Shown piece after piece: positions 43,133 to 51,847 of a stretch of DNA of 64,000 nt. The position numbers and the translations under genes are program-made. The stretch is from Bathynomus jamesi (taxonomy: Eukaryota; Arthropoda; Malacostraca; Isopoda; Cirolanidae): positions 100,001 through 164,000 of the forward strand of contig JAJOZX010003210.1 in the NCBI GenBank assembly GCA_023014485.1, in the 5' to 3' direction. Within the stretch, counting starts at the first letter, position 1. Each line of letters opens with the position of its first letter. The notes under the pieces are model-generated. The model searched no databases and had not been told where the DNA came from. It saw only the letters and a program-made list of their open reading frames with translations.

Positions 43133-43590
43133 GGCCTTCAATGTTATTCCGATGTCCGCCATTGAAGGCCCGGTTAGGTCAACTGTATGCCCTTGACAAT
43201 TGGTTAGGTTAAGTCGTGTTATTTTCGTTAAAACTAACGAAAATAACACAACTTACAAGATCATTTGCCCGGTTAGGTCAACTGTATGCCCGATTAGGAC
43301 AACTGTATACCCGGTTAGCTCAACTGTATGCCCTTGACAATTGGTTAGGTTAAGTCTTGTTATTTTCGTTAAAACTAACGAAAATAACACAACTTAACCT
43401 AACCAATTGTCAAGGGCATACAGTTGACCTAACCGGGCAAATGATCTTGTACGAAATGACCAAGGAGGAATTTCAGCCATTTCGCGTAATGGCTGAAGAT
43501 TTTAGTCATTTCGCGAAATGACCAAGTGAAACAGCCATTTCGCGAAATGACTAAAAGTTTCAGCCATTACGCGAAATGGCTGGTTACACA
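43133..43590. repeat. Palindrome cluster: nested inverted repeats and TTTCGCGAAA sites
   Basis: First is a 14-bp stem CCGGGCCTTCAATG/CATTGAAGGCCCGG at about 43133-43173. Then comes a 128-bp near-perfect palindrome at 43310-43437 (arms of about 62 bp, centre AAAC). A partial direct copy of its arm lies at 43168-43254, and CAAGATCATTTGCCCGGTTAG at 43257 pairs with 43415-43451. Four CATTTCGCGAAATG-type palindromic units follow at 43453-43583. TTAACCTAACC motifs suggest a foldback MITE. No gene inside. Confidence 0.85.
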
Positions 43591-44115
43591 CTTTGACTGT
43601 AATACCGTATGTCCCACAAAAAAGTACACCCAACTTTAGATTGTACTAACTCCTCCAAAAATTGAGATATTTTGGATCTGTTTGTTTGATTTAATATAGC
43701 AAATTATTCTTTGTTAACGTTCAAATTTATTCATGTTTAAACGATTTAGTGTTTAAGCATCTGCTTTTAACTGAAGGGTACAACAAAATGGATTGCGCAA
43801 AATTGGTCAATGAAAAAATAATGTGTGTGCTATCGATGTAATGAAAAGACAAATACATAATAATAGATACTTTAACATAATTTTAATAAGATACAAAGCA
43901 GATTTTTCTTTATTCCTTATTGCAAAAGTTATGCTTAGTTTCGTTTTCTTTCAACATGACGCCATTCCTATCGATACAAATCTGGAGTCGAGCTCTCATC
44001 TTCCCCATCACTCTTTTGATAAGATCTGGATTGTCTTTTAACAAGCTGATTTCAGCTGTGATGCGAGTCCTCAAATTATCTAAATTGATAGGTTGTGATG
44101 CAAATACTCTATTTT
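43591..44115. other. No gene recognised; possible decayed mariner-type sequence
   Basis: CCCACAAAAAAGTACACCCA at about 43612 resembles a mariner-type end and the downstream minus-type reading (TTGATCAGATCTGG-like HTH) is weak. No supported gene. Confidence 0.3.
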
Positions 44116-44220
44116 TGACCTTGATTTTGGCTCTCTTCTTCTTTTATGGGGAGGGGGAGCGTTTTTGCGGGCATTCACACTTGGCCCCCTCCTTTCTGCT
44201 TGAAAAAAATAGAAAAGCGA
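44116..44220 (+). repeat. LINE-A 3' end fragment
   Basis: TGACCTTGATTTTGGC, CTTTTATGGGG and CTTGGCCCC..CTCCTTTCTGC match the LINE-A 3' UTR at 30805-30880. A severely 5'-truncated copy ending in A-rich sequence. Confidence 0.75.
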
Positions 44221-44591
44221 ATAGAAAAGCATAAGGATCTCTCCTCACTCTCCGTGTCTCCCCGCCAGAGGCGGGTATGAAAACAGGTTGAAAAAATACC
44301 TTGACTCTGGAAAAGTAGCCAAAGAAATTTTACTGTTGAAATTACTCAGATTCGAAGAGTGTAAAGAGTAAATTTGTAAAGCTTGCAAATGGTTTTGAAC
44401 AGAGGAAGTGAAGTTGAGAGTTGAAATTACAAAGGGCAAATTGAAAAGTACCTGCCTTCGTTCAGTGCTGAGCAGAAGTGATTCGTCAACATGGCGCTTC
44501 CCACAGTGTACTGCGGAGAAGCCATGGTGCGCGAACGAATCCGGACTCAAGGAATTTTCGTTCATCTCTTATTCCATTATTCCAAATTTCC

Positions 44592-44625
<34 letters not shown>

Positions 44626-45280
44626 AAACTCGGAGAACACCCGACTGTGGTAACGTTAGCTTGCTTTTGGAACGATCCGGATAGTATCAAGAATTTGAAT
44701 ATAAAGTATATACAGATATATACATACATACGTATACATCATACACAAATATACAATGCACACTCATATAAGTATTACACGTTTTTGTCGTAAGAAATTT
44801 ACGACATCACATACATAAGTTTTCCGATACATACCCATTTTCATCATCAGTGCACAGATAAAAATGAAAATAATAACAGTAATCGCTTCTCCCCACACCC
44901 TTTTCTACTTCCATAACTAATATTAATACTACAATGACAGAGTAATTCCATTACATGTCTGCACGATCGTTTCTAAAGGTTTTTATAAAAAATATTTTAG
45001 ATCTAAAATCCCACATTCGAGCGGTTCTGAACCTTTGTCTTCTTCTGTACCCTTTGAACTCTTTCAAGGGATTTTCTGGATTTTCGAGAGGCCTAGAGGA
45101 TTTTAGTTTCTTTACGACCGTGTGACTCATGGCCGTTTGTTAATCGTATATAAAATTAAAAGGGTTATATTTTCAGGACCCCGTCGCGTAACTCCTAAGA
45201 TTCCCTCGCGTACCCCAGGTTCAGAACCACTGCCATATCCAATAGACATTTCTTTATTTTCTTCCGATTCATTACAGGTC
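44221..45280. other. Spacer with (GA)n microsatellite; possible intron of the receptor gene
   Basis: Contains (AG)n at about 44594-44624. A short frame MALPTVYCGEAMV near 44491 is not recognised. The sequence upstream of 45281 ends with a polypyrimidine tract and TTACAG, so at least the distal part is probably an intron of the downstream exon. Confidence 0.45.
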
Positions 45281-45460
45281 ATGCGGCTCAAAGAATCGGG
45301 GATTTTTACATTCTGGTTTGAAAAAATAATGGCGCCTGCACTAAAATGCACAAGAAGTGTTAAAGAAGAAGGCAACAAGCTTAGACCTTTCGTTGTTGAA
45401 GATTTCTTGGGAATATTTGGTATTCTTATTGGAGGTATAGGAAAGATTTTGGTTTTTCAA
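45281..45460 (+). CDS. Exon of an ionotropic glutamate receptor/IR-like channel (host gene)
   Basis: A 180-base exon (60 codons) bounded by CATTACAG|GTCATG and TTTCAA|GTAAGC. It encodes VMRLKESGIFTFWFEKIMAP, a Cys and KLRPFVVEDFLGIFGILIGG. This resembles the end of the ligand-binding S2 lobe (ESGI...W motif, conserved Cys) followed by the last membrane segment of the iGluR/IR family (L..EDF.G.F.IL..G). These are plasma-membrane ligand-gated channels, and arthropod IRs serve chemosensation. It is the only convincing host coding piece in the window. The rest of the gene is not found nearby, so it may be a lone exon of a long gene or a pseudogene. Confidence 0.68.
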
Positions 45461-45523
45461 GTAAGCCGGAAAATTATTGGTTCATATCCTAAGCATATAC
45501 TGTATATAGCTTTGATATATATT

Positions 45524-45569
<46 letters not shown>

Positions 45570-45571
45570 CG

Positions 45572-45953
45572 CAGGGTGTCCCATAAATCTGGAACCATAA
45601 GGTAAAATAAGTAATTCATGTTTTTCCGTTTATGCAAGTGCCCATGATGTCTGAGTAAGGAAGAACGCATCCAGGTAATTCTGCTCGTAGGAAATCGAAG
45701 TCAGAGGGAGGTCGCTGAGGAATTTAACAGATTGCATCCGGACCGCGCGCGGATAACACACAGCTGTGTCGGCAAACTTGTAGCAAAGTTCAGGGAAACG
45801 GGATCCATAGGAGATAAACCACGCAGTGGACCTCCGAGGACATCCAGCCGATACCATCCTCGCTCATTTCACAAACAGTCCCCAAAAGTCTCTTCGTCGT
45901 TTTTATTGCCGTTTTTATCATTTTGCCCTATGGTTCCAGACTTACGGGACACC
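45572..45953 (+). mobile_element. Mariner/Tc1-like deletion derivative (382 bp)
   Basis: Ends CAGGGTGTCCCATAAATCTG and the reverse complement of GGTGTCCCGTAAGTCTGGAA; TIRs run about 35 bp. Inside, one HTH-like coding segment remains (VAEEFNRLHPDRARITHSCV then GKLVAKFRETGSIGDKPRSG), so the catalytic part is deleted. It lies next to (TA)n microsatellites at 45528-45566 and 45959-45995. Confidence 0.85.
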
Positions 45954-46073
45954 TAAATAATATATATATATATATATATATACTGTATATATATATGAAA
46001 ATTATTTCACGAAAGTAACACGTGAAAAATATTTATGATGAATAAAACCACGAAGGAAAGGAAACACAAAATG

Positions 46074-46113
46074 GTGCTCAAGCGCTTTCGTCTAATGACA
46101 TCCTCAGGAACAC
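46074..46113 (-). ncRNA. Hammerhead-ribozyme-like motif (PLE copy 2)
   Basis: Same motif as at 4267-4306: stem I GTGTTC/GAGCAC, CTGAGGA core, GTC/GAC stem II, GAAA, palindromic AGCGCT. It is in the inverted arm; expected cleavage at 46080. Confidence 0.6.
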
Positions 46114-46233
46114 TGAAGTACATAAAAGGGTAACAGCCTATATAGGTTACAGAAAGAAAAAAAAAGAAAAATAAATAACATACATACATACATACATACA
46201 CACATATATATATACATACATATCTATATATAC

Positions 46234-46300
<67 letters not shown>

Positions 46301-46697
46301 ATAAACAGAGAAGTAAAAATAAAAATTAAAAATTAAAAATTAAAGGATTATCCGTGAGGCGTACAGATTTGTAAGGAATAATATCGATTTTTAGCACAAG
46401 ATCAAATGGATTATAAAAATACAAATTTATATTGGAATACTGCCCGGGTTTTAACACTCTGCCTATGGTCAGGTTTCGATATATATAAAAATAAAATGCA
46501 AATTAAAAGTTAATAAAGTAGCAGACAAGTTTACCAAAGATTTAGTGTTCTACCTTTCTTATCTAAATCTGTTTGGAAGGAATTCAAAATAACAGGATCG
46601 AGTTGAAAAAGACCTTTGCTTATGTTGAAGTTATTTGAAAGTTGGATAATGGCAGACTCAAGAATATTTCTATTAACAATGTTGCTAGAATGGAATC

Positions 46698-47584
46698 GTG
46701 ACCTGGATAACTTCCTCCTTCAGTTAAATGATCAAGTCCCCTCCATTAAGTTTACTTTAGAAGTGGAACAAGACAATTCAATCCCGTTTTTGGATGTGCG
46801 TGTACATAGGGAAAGCCCAGGTTTTAAGTTTAGTATCTATCGGAAAACAACAAACAATTTGTCCTACGTACACTTTTACTCGGGACATGACACCCCCACT
46901 AAGAAGGCCATTTTTTCATCAATGTTTCTCCGCGCCCTTAGGATCGCCAGTCCGGAATACATCGATGCCGAATTGGAAAAAATCAACGGTATTGGAAGTG
47001 ATTTGTGTTATCCATCTGCGTTTATGGAATCTTGTCTCAACAAGGCAAAACGAACTTTCTATCGTGTCAATAATAACACTCGTACTTTGTCAAAAAATAT
47101 TTTAGTACTTCCATTTTTCCCAGGCTTTTTAGGCATTGCTAATGTAATTAAACTTTTGGATATTAATGTAGTATTTTCATATAACAATATTGTGAAAAAT
47201 ATCATAGTAAAAAATAGCCCCACCAATAATTCAGGCATTATCTATAAAATTGGTTGTAAACAATGTGATTCCTTTTACATAGGTCAGACGGGAAAGGATT
47301 TGCACACACGTATAAAACAGCATCAATATTCCGTTAGAACAGGACAGTTGTCCAGTGCCCTTTTTGTCCATTTGTCAGAGTTAGCCCACTGTATTGATTG
47401 GAATAATGCTTCAGTTTTATTCCATTCTAGCAACATTGTTAATAGAAATATTCTTGAGTCTGCCATTATCCAACTTTCAAATAACTTCAACATAAGCAAA
47501 GGTCTTTTTCAACTCGATCCTGTTATTTTGAATTCCTTCCAAACAGATTTAGATAAGAAAGGTAGAACACTAAATCTTTGGTAA
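46698..47584 (+). pseudogene. Penelope-like RT C-terminus plus GIY-YIG endonuclease
   Basis: An open frame starts at 46616 in the inverted arm, but PLE-derived coding begins at 46698. It has the RT-end motif FTLEVEQDNSIPFLDVRVHR, a linker (VIKLLDINVVFSYNN) and the GIY-YIG domain: GIIYKIGCKQCDSFYIGQTG, catalytic Arg in LHTRIKQH, Glu in NILESAIIQL, ending LNLW-stop. The RT palm with its YxDD is missing, so no RT activity. The nuclease domain looks intact. In the family the two activities drive target cleavage and reverse transcription. Confidence 0.9.
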
Positions 47585-47812
47585 ACTTGTCTGCTACTTT
47601 ATTAACTTTTAATTTGCATTTTATTTTTATATATATCGAAACCTGACCATAGGCAGAGTGTTAAAACCCGGGCAGTATTCCAATATAAATTTGTATTTTT
47701 ATAATCCATTTGATCTTGTGCTAAAATCGATATTATTCCTTACAATTCTGTACGCCTCACGGATAATCCTTTAATTTTTAATTTTTAATTTTTTTTTTAC
47801 TTCTCTGTTTAT

Positions 47813-47815
<3 letters not shown>

Positions 47816-47873
<58 letters not shown>

Positions 47874-47892
47874 GTATATATAGATATGTATG

Positions 47893-47941
<49 letters not shown>

Positions 47942-48084
47942 ATGTTATTTATTTTTCTTTTTTTTTCTTTCTGTAACCTATATATAGGCTGTTACCCTTT
48001 TATGTACTTCAGTGTTCCTGAGGATGTCATTAGACGAAAGCGCTTGAGCACCATTTCGTGTTTCCTTTCCTTCGTGGTTTTATT

Positions 48085-48145
<61 letters not shown>
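47816..48145. repeat. (TA)n/(TATG)n tracts flanking the hammerhead-like motif
   Basis: (TA)n at about 47816-47863, (TG)n/(TATG)n at 47908-47945, and (TA)n at 48091-48144, with mirror-image tracts in the inverted arm (46160-46297) and in the locus at 4132-4472. Such repeats lie consistently next to the 3' ends of this PLE subfamily. Confidence 0.85.
48012..48051 (+). ncRNA. Hammerhead-ribozyme-like motif (PLE copy 3)
   Basis: GTGTTC at 48012-48017, CTGAGGA at 48018-48024, a bulged T, GTC-ATTA-GAC at 48026-48035, GAAA at 48036-48039, a palindromic stem III AGCGCT at 48039-48044 and GAGCAC at 48046-48051. The expected cleavage follows T48045. It lies downstream of the PLE coding region on the same strand. 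Confidence 0.6.
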
Positions 48146-48148
<3 letters not shown>

Positions 48149-49152
48149 AGATTTTAGATATTACAAAAAATAAGATTAGTTTGTAATAAAAACTGAATAC
48201 TTTTTTCAATTTCAGGGTCCGTCCTTTCTTTATTGGTATTAATCATCGAAATTTTGGTCTCAAAGTTGGGAAAAACTGAATGAAGGAACGCTCAGATAAA
48301 ACGCACGTCATCACACGCTTTTCATCACTATTTTGTTAGTAGCATTTTCATTCTATTTATACTATTATGGAATTTATCATAAATATTCTGTTTTAAAGTA
48401 CTATGAAAGGACGCACATATCTCTCTTAAATGAAACATGCTCGTAAGTCATTCTCCTAAACTTTGCCTTTAATATCCTAAAAAACTGAAAAGGTACCTCG
48501 GACATATTCTAATCCAGTAATAGTATATAATAAAGTGTACTGTAACATTTCGTACTGTTTATTGGAAATTTCTCTTCTCGACCGATAATTTTATTGCACT
48601 AATCAATAATCTTATTTATTTTGCAAAGATAATTCAATAATTATTGCAGATTGCAGAATAATTATGATGAATTAAGTATTGGAATGACGTTGGTGTTTAA
48701 TATTTACTTCTAATCTAAATGATGGTTGAATACAGACGTTTAAAATTAAGAATGTACATTGTACACACCCTCACATTGTAGCACAGACTTGTAACTGAAT
48801 TACACGAGTTTAAAGCATTTATAATTTCATTTTTATATCCTTTAAAAAACTGTTTCGCAGATATGAAACTGATAACTTTAAACACTGTCGACACTAATAA
48901 ACTAACCTAACCAAACCTAAGCCATAATCTAACTTCATTAAGTCTAGCCAAAAAAGAGTTTGTTGATTAGATGTCACATCCAGAGAAGAACATTACTCCG
49001 CAACCTGCTATTACTATCCACCGCCCAGGAATACTATACTGATTTCTGGTTAACGCCAAACGAATAATTCAGTGTAGGAAAAGACTGAAAAAGCGTTAAC
49101 ACCTTTAAATTCTAAAGACATAAGAAATGGTACGGTCACATACTGTATATAT
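48146..49152. other. No gene recognised; AT-rich
   Basis: About 1 kb of AT-rich sequence without repeats shared elsewhere in the window or coding signal; a short CTAACCTAACC motif near 48902. Confidence 0.55.
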
Positions 49153-49450
49153 GCGCCTCAGTGGTGTAGTGGTTAGCGTCGCTGACTACGAATCCATCGG
49201 CCCGGGATCGAGACCCGGTGACGGCAGGCGGCCCGCAGCAAAACCCAGCTGTTCATCCTTCCACACAATAAAAAAAATTGGTTGGTAGATAAATGGGTAC
49301 CCTGGGTAGCCTAGTGTTTGAGACGCTTGGCTGCTGGTGGGGTGTGGTTCGGATTCCACGTTAAACTGTCGGTGGTCTAAGGTGGAGTGTGGAGTGATAA
49401 GCTCGACCTTCGTCACAATGAACAATTCAGCCAGAAGCAAAACCAAGGTT
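49153..49450 (+). mobile_element. tRNA-derived SINE
   Basis: Head GCGCCTCAGTGGTGTAGTGG (A box) and GGGATCGAGACCCGG (B-box-like), a loop CTACGAA flanked by GA/TCC, then a body shared with the minus-strand copy at 19300-19620 (GGTTGGTAGATAAATGGGTA) and the tail GACCTTCGTCACAATGAACA. RNA polymerase III transcribed type by family knowledge; needs a partner LINE, not identified. Confidence 0.85.
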
Positions 49451-49469
49451 ATACAGGGAAAATGGTCAT

Positions 49470-49670
49470 TTGATGATTTATCTTTATTCAGTAAAAAATT
49501 GTCAATTTGGCCAAATTTCCAAAATTGAAATTTTCAAGGTCGATGCGCGACCCCTAAATATTGATCGATTTTGGTAAAAATGGTGTCAGTGTACTTCCAC
49601 TGAACCAAATCATGGGAAAAACTTTGACCAGCTATAATTTTTTAAAAAAAGTGAAAAGTGATCCACCCTA
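49470..49670. mobile_element. MITE fragment (TAGGGTGG family), copy 3
   Basis: Shares the core CCTAAATATTGATC and the end TGATCCACCCTA with the elements at 56972-57350 and 61919-62290. Diverged and truncated at its left. It abuts a Tc1 transposase remnant at a TA. Confidence 0.7.
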
Positions 49671-50380
49671 AATTGTCCATCCCTCTACTGTACAGCGTAC
49701 ATTGAAAAAGAATGGTCTGCATGGAAGAATTACACTAAGTAAACCTCCGCTACGAAAAGTGTATAAAGAAGCTCGTTTAAAGTACGCCAAGGATCATCAA
49801 AATGATGGATTTGCATTCTGGAAGAAAGATCTTTGGACAGACGAGACTAAAGTTGTATTATTGGGGAACAATGAGGAACAGTATCTTTGGCGAAAATCAA
49901 ATACTGCAATCAAGGAAAAAACATCCTTCCTACGGTTAAACATGGTGGTGGTGGCAGTGTTCCTTCTTTGGGAATCGAACGAGATAATGAACTGCAATAA
50001 GATAATGATCCAAAACCCAAAAGTAAGAGCACCATGAAATGACTTCAACAAAAGAATTTTAAGATTCTCGAGTGGCTCACTCAAAGCCCAGATCTCAGTT
50101 TAACCCTTCACTAAACGGGGTTCTTTTCCGAGACTGAATAAAATCGTGTGGGGTTAGCCAGAACAAAATCAGTAAAGTGACACTCGGCGCTAAAGGGTTA
50201 ATCGAGAATTTACGGCTCGATTTGAAAAAAGCTGCGGGCGAGAGAAACCCTTCGAATACGAACGATTTGTAACAACTTTCTTCAGAAGAATGGGTTAAAA
50301 TTTTTACTGAGAGATGTCAAAACCTTGTAGAAAAAGACCCAAAACGAATCATTGAAGTCATTAAAAATATTAAATAATTT
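49671..50380 (+). pseudogene. Tc1-like transposase remnant
   Basis: Frames contain STVQRTLKKNGLHGRITLSK, LWTDETKVVLLGNNEEQYLW (first catalytic Asp of the DDE domain, TDET), NCNKIMIQNPK (where the second Asp is expected: mutated), and WLTQSPDLS...IENLRLDLKKA (Glu motif), the last part split by a 94-bp MITE. Frameshifts near 49930-49990. It ends KRIIEVIKNIK-stop near 50377. Confidence 0.88.
50104..50197. mobile_element. 94-bp MITE flanked by TTAA (piggyBac-like)
   Basis: TTAA at 50100-50103 and 50198-50201. The ends CCCTTCACTAAACGGGG and its partner GGCGCTAAAGGG form short inverted repeats (CCCTT.A/T.AAGGG). Removing it with one TTAA rejoins the Tc1 coding frame between the SPDLS and IENL motifs. 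TTAA duplication and CCCTTT-like ends fit the piggyBac superfamily. Confidence 0.85.
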
Positions 50381-50627
50381 TGCAAGTAAATGTTCGAAAA
50401 CTTGCATTTTATCATTTCTTTTATTTGATTTTCCTCAAATTCTTTGATGTTTTACATTATGTGTTGGAGTTAAACTAATTTTTTATTTGTTGCATTTTGA
50501 CAAACCAACGGTGAACTTTGTATAACTATCCTATGCATTGTACAAAAGATAAGGACGAATATGATTTATATTTCGCCGTATGAATACCTATGAGTGCCAC
50601 TATATATATATACTGTATATATATATA

Positions 50628-50668
<41 letters not shown>

Positions 50669-50845
50669 GGACTGCCAGACGAACTGTGAAAACAGGGTTT
50701 GGTAGCGACAGAAAAGAAATACAAATTGACAAATATGAATAACATACTTCGAGCCGACAGAACAGTAAGACGATAAGGAGGATGTGCTATTTATACACAT
50801 ACACATGAAAAATATGGCAGAAATGACTCTACCACAACCATGATT
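50381..50845. other. No gene recognised; (TA)n tract
   Basis: AT-rich, with TTTGATG and a (TA)n run at about 50600-50665. Possibly the Tc1 right end near 50590 (GAGTGCCACT). No coding. Confidence 0.45.
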
Positions 50846-51030
50846 GATGCTGCCAGTGCCTTTGGTACATAACGCAACCGTTTAACGATCTTCCATATCC
50901 CAGGTTTGGTAGGAGCTTCCTGCTCGAAAATCTTCACTAAATTCACACTGGCACTGTTTGATGAATACAGTTTTCACGTAAGTTCCCAGAACAAATGCAT
51001 GCTGTTCTGAGCTTAACGCCATCTTCACAA
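50846..51030 (-). pseudogene. DUF4817-type mariner-like HTH fragment
   Basis: The minus strand reads MALSSEQHAFVLGTYVKTVF then KQCQCEFSEDF, and after a frameshift PTKPGIWKIVKRL. This is the helix-turn-helix (DUF4817-like) N-terminus of certain transposases. Nothing catalytic follows. Confidence 0.65.
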
Positions 51031-51847
51031 GACTAAGCCTTACGTTTTCTATAGTAGTACAGCGGACAGTGGGAAAATCATGCATTTTTTTAATAAAGCA
51101 TGCAACTTTCTGTGGCCTATCCATACACATGTGAGAGTAATTCTCGAGGTAGGGCCCAAAGATTATGGCCGCCATTTTGAAAATGGCGTCCATTAGTGAG
51201 AAAAGTTAAAAAATCCCCACAAACGATCAAAACATTAAAGAAATTAATTTATGCATGTCTGAAAAAAGGCAGGAAACATTTAATTCTATAACTTGTTGTA
51301 TCGCAGACGGACATACAACAGTTCATTTAGCAGAAGCTCTTGTAAAGCCATCGACTGGCTGTACATAGAGTGAGTGTGTGTGTGTGTGTGTGTGTGTGTA
51401 ATGTTAGAGACGGTACGAGTATGTTCGAAGTAGGTTGATATTTTGTGATCCAATCCAATGATTTCAGTGATGTTTGTGTGTCGCTGTTGGTCATCGCGGT
51501 TATCATTCATAAGCATACTACAATAATCCACAAAATATGAATATCATATACTATATAGGTTTAATTGTTGGAGTAGGTCCAACATTTTTACAGTGTGGAT
51601 TTTATTATATTATTATTGAATTATATATTATTAATATATATTATACATATATTATACAATACATTGCAATATATATTATTTATATATATTATACATATAT
51701 TATACAATACATTGCATTATATATTATTATTATATTATTATTTGATTTATTATATATTAAATTTTAAATTGCAGTTGCAATTTAAAATTTGTTTTGTTTT
51801 GTTTCAGGTAAAATAGAAGACTAGCCATAGAGAAAATATCTTGTTTT
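51031..51847. other. AT-rich spacer with (TG)n
   Basis: (TG)n at 51374-51398 and repeated ATTATACATATATTATACAA near 51636 and 51686. It ends with TTTTGTTTTGTTTCAG at about 51808, a good splice acceptor before family C. No gene. Confidence 0.55.

Larger units (their letters stand above)
46036..48090. mobile_element. Penelope-like element (subfamily B), complete inverted-arm locus
   Basis: 46036-46697 is an inverted copy of the element's last ~660 bp (hammerhead-like motif, repeats, 3' UTR, GIY-YIG tail). At 46698 it flips to a forward copy that starts inside the RT domain and runs through GIY-YIG, 3' UTR and a second hammerhead-like motif to about 48090. Both outer ends carry the same sequence (ATGATGAATAAAACCACGAA and its reverse) and (TA)n tracts. 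This is the classic Penelope pseudo-repeat arrangement and helps to interpret the truncated locus at 4228-5123. Confidence 0.9.

Noticed and set aside
44408..44793. Short plus-strand ORFs with MALPTVYCGEAMV
   Set aside because: They run into a (GA)n microsatellite and have no recognisable domain.
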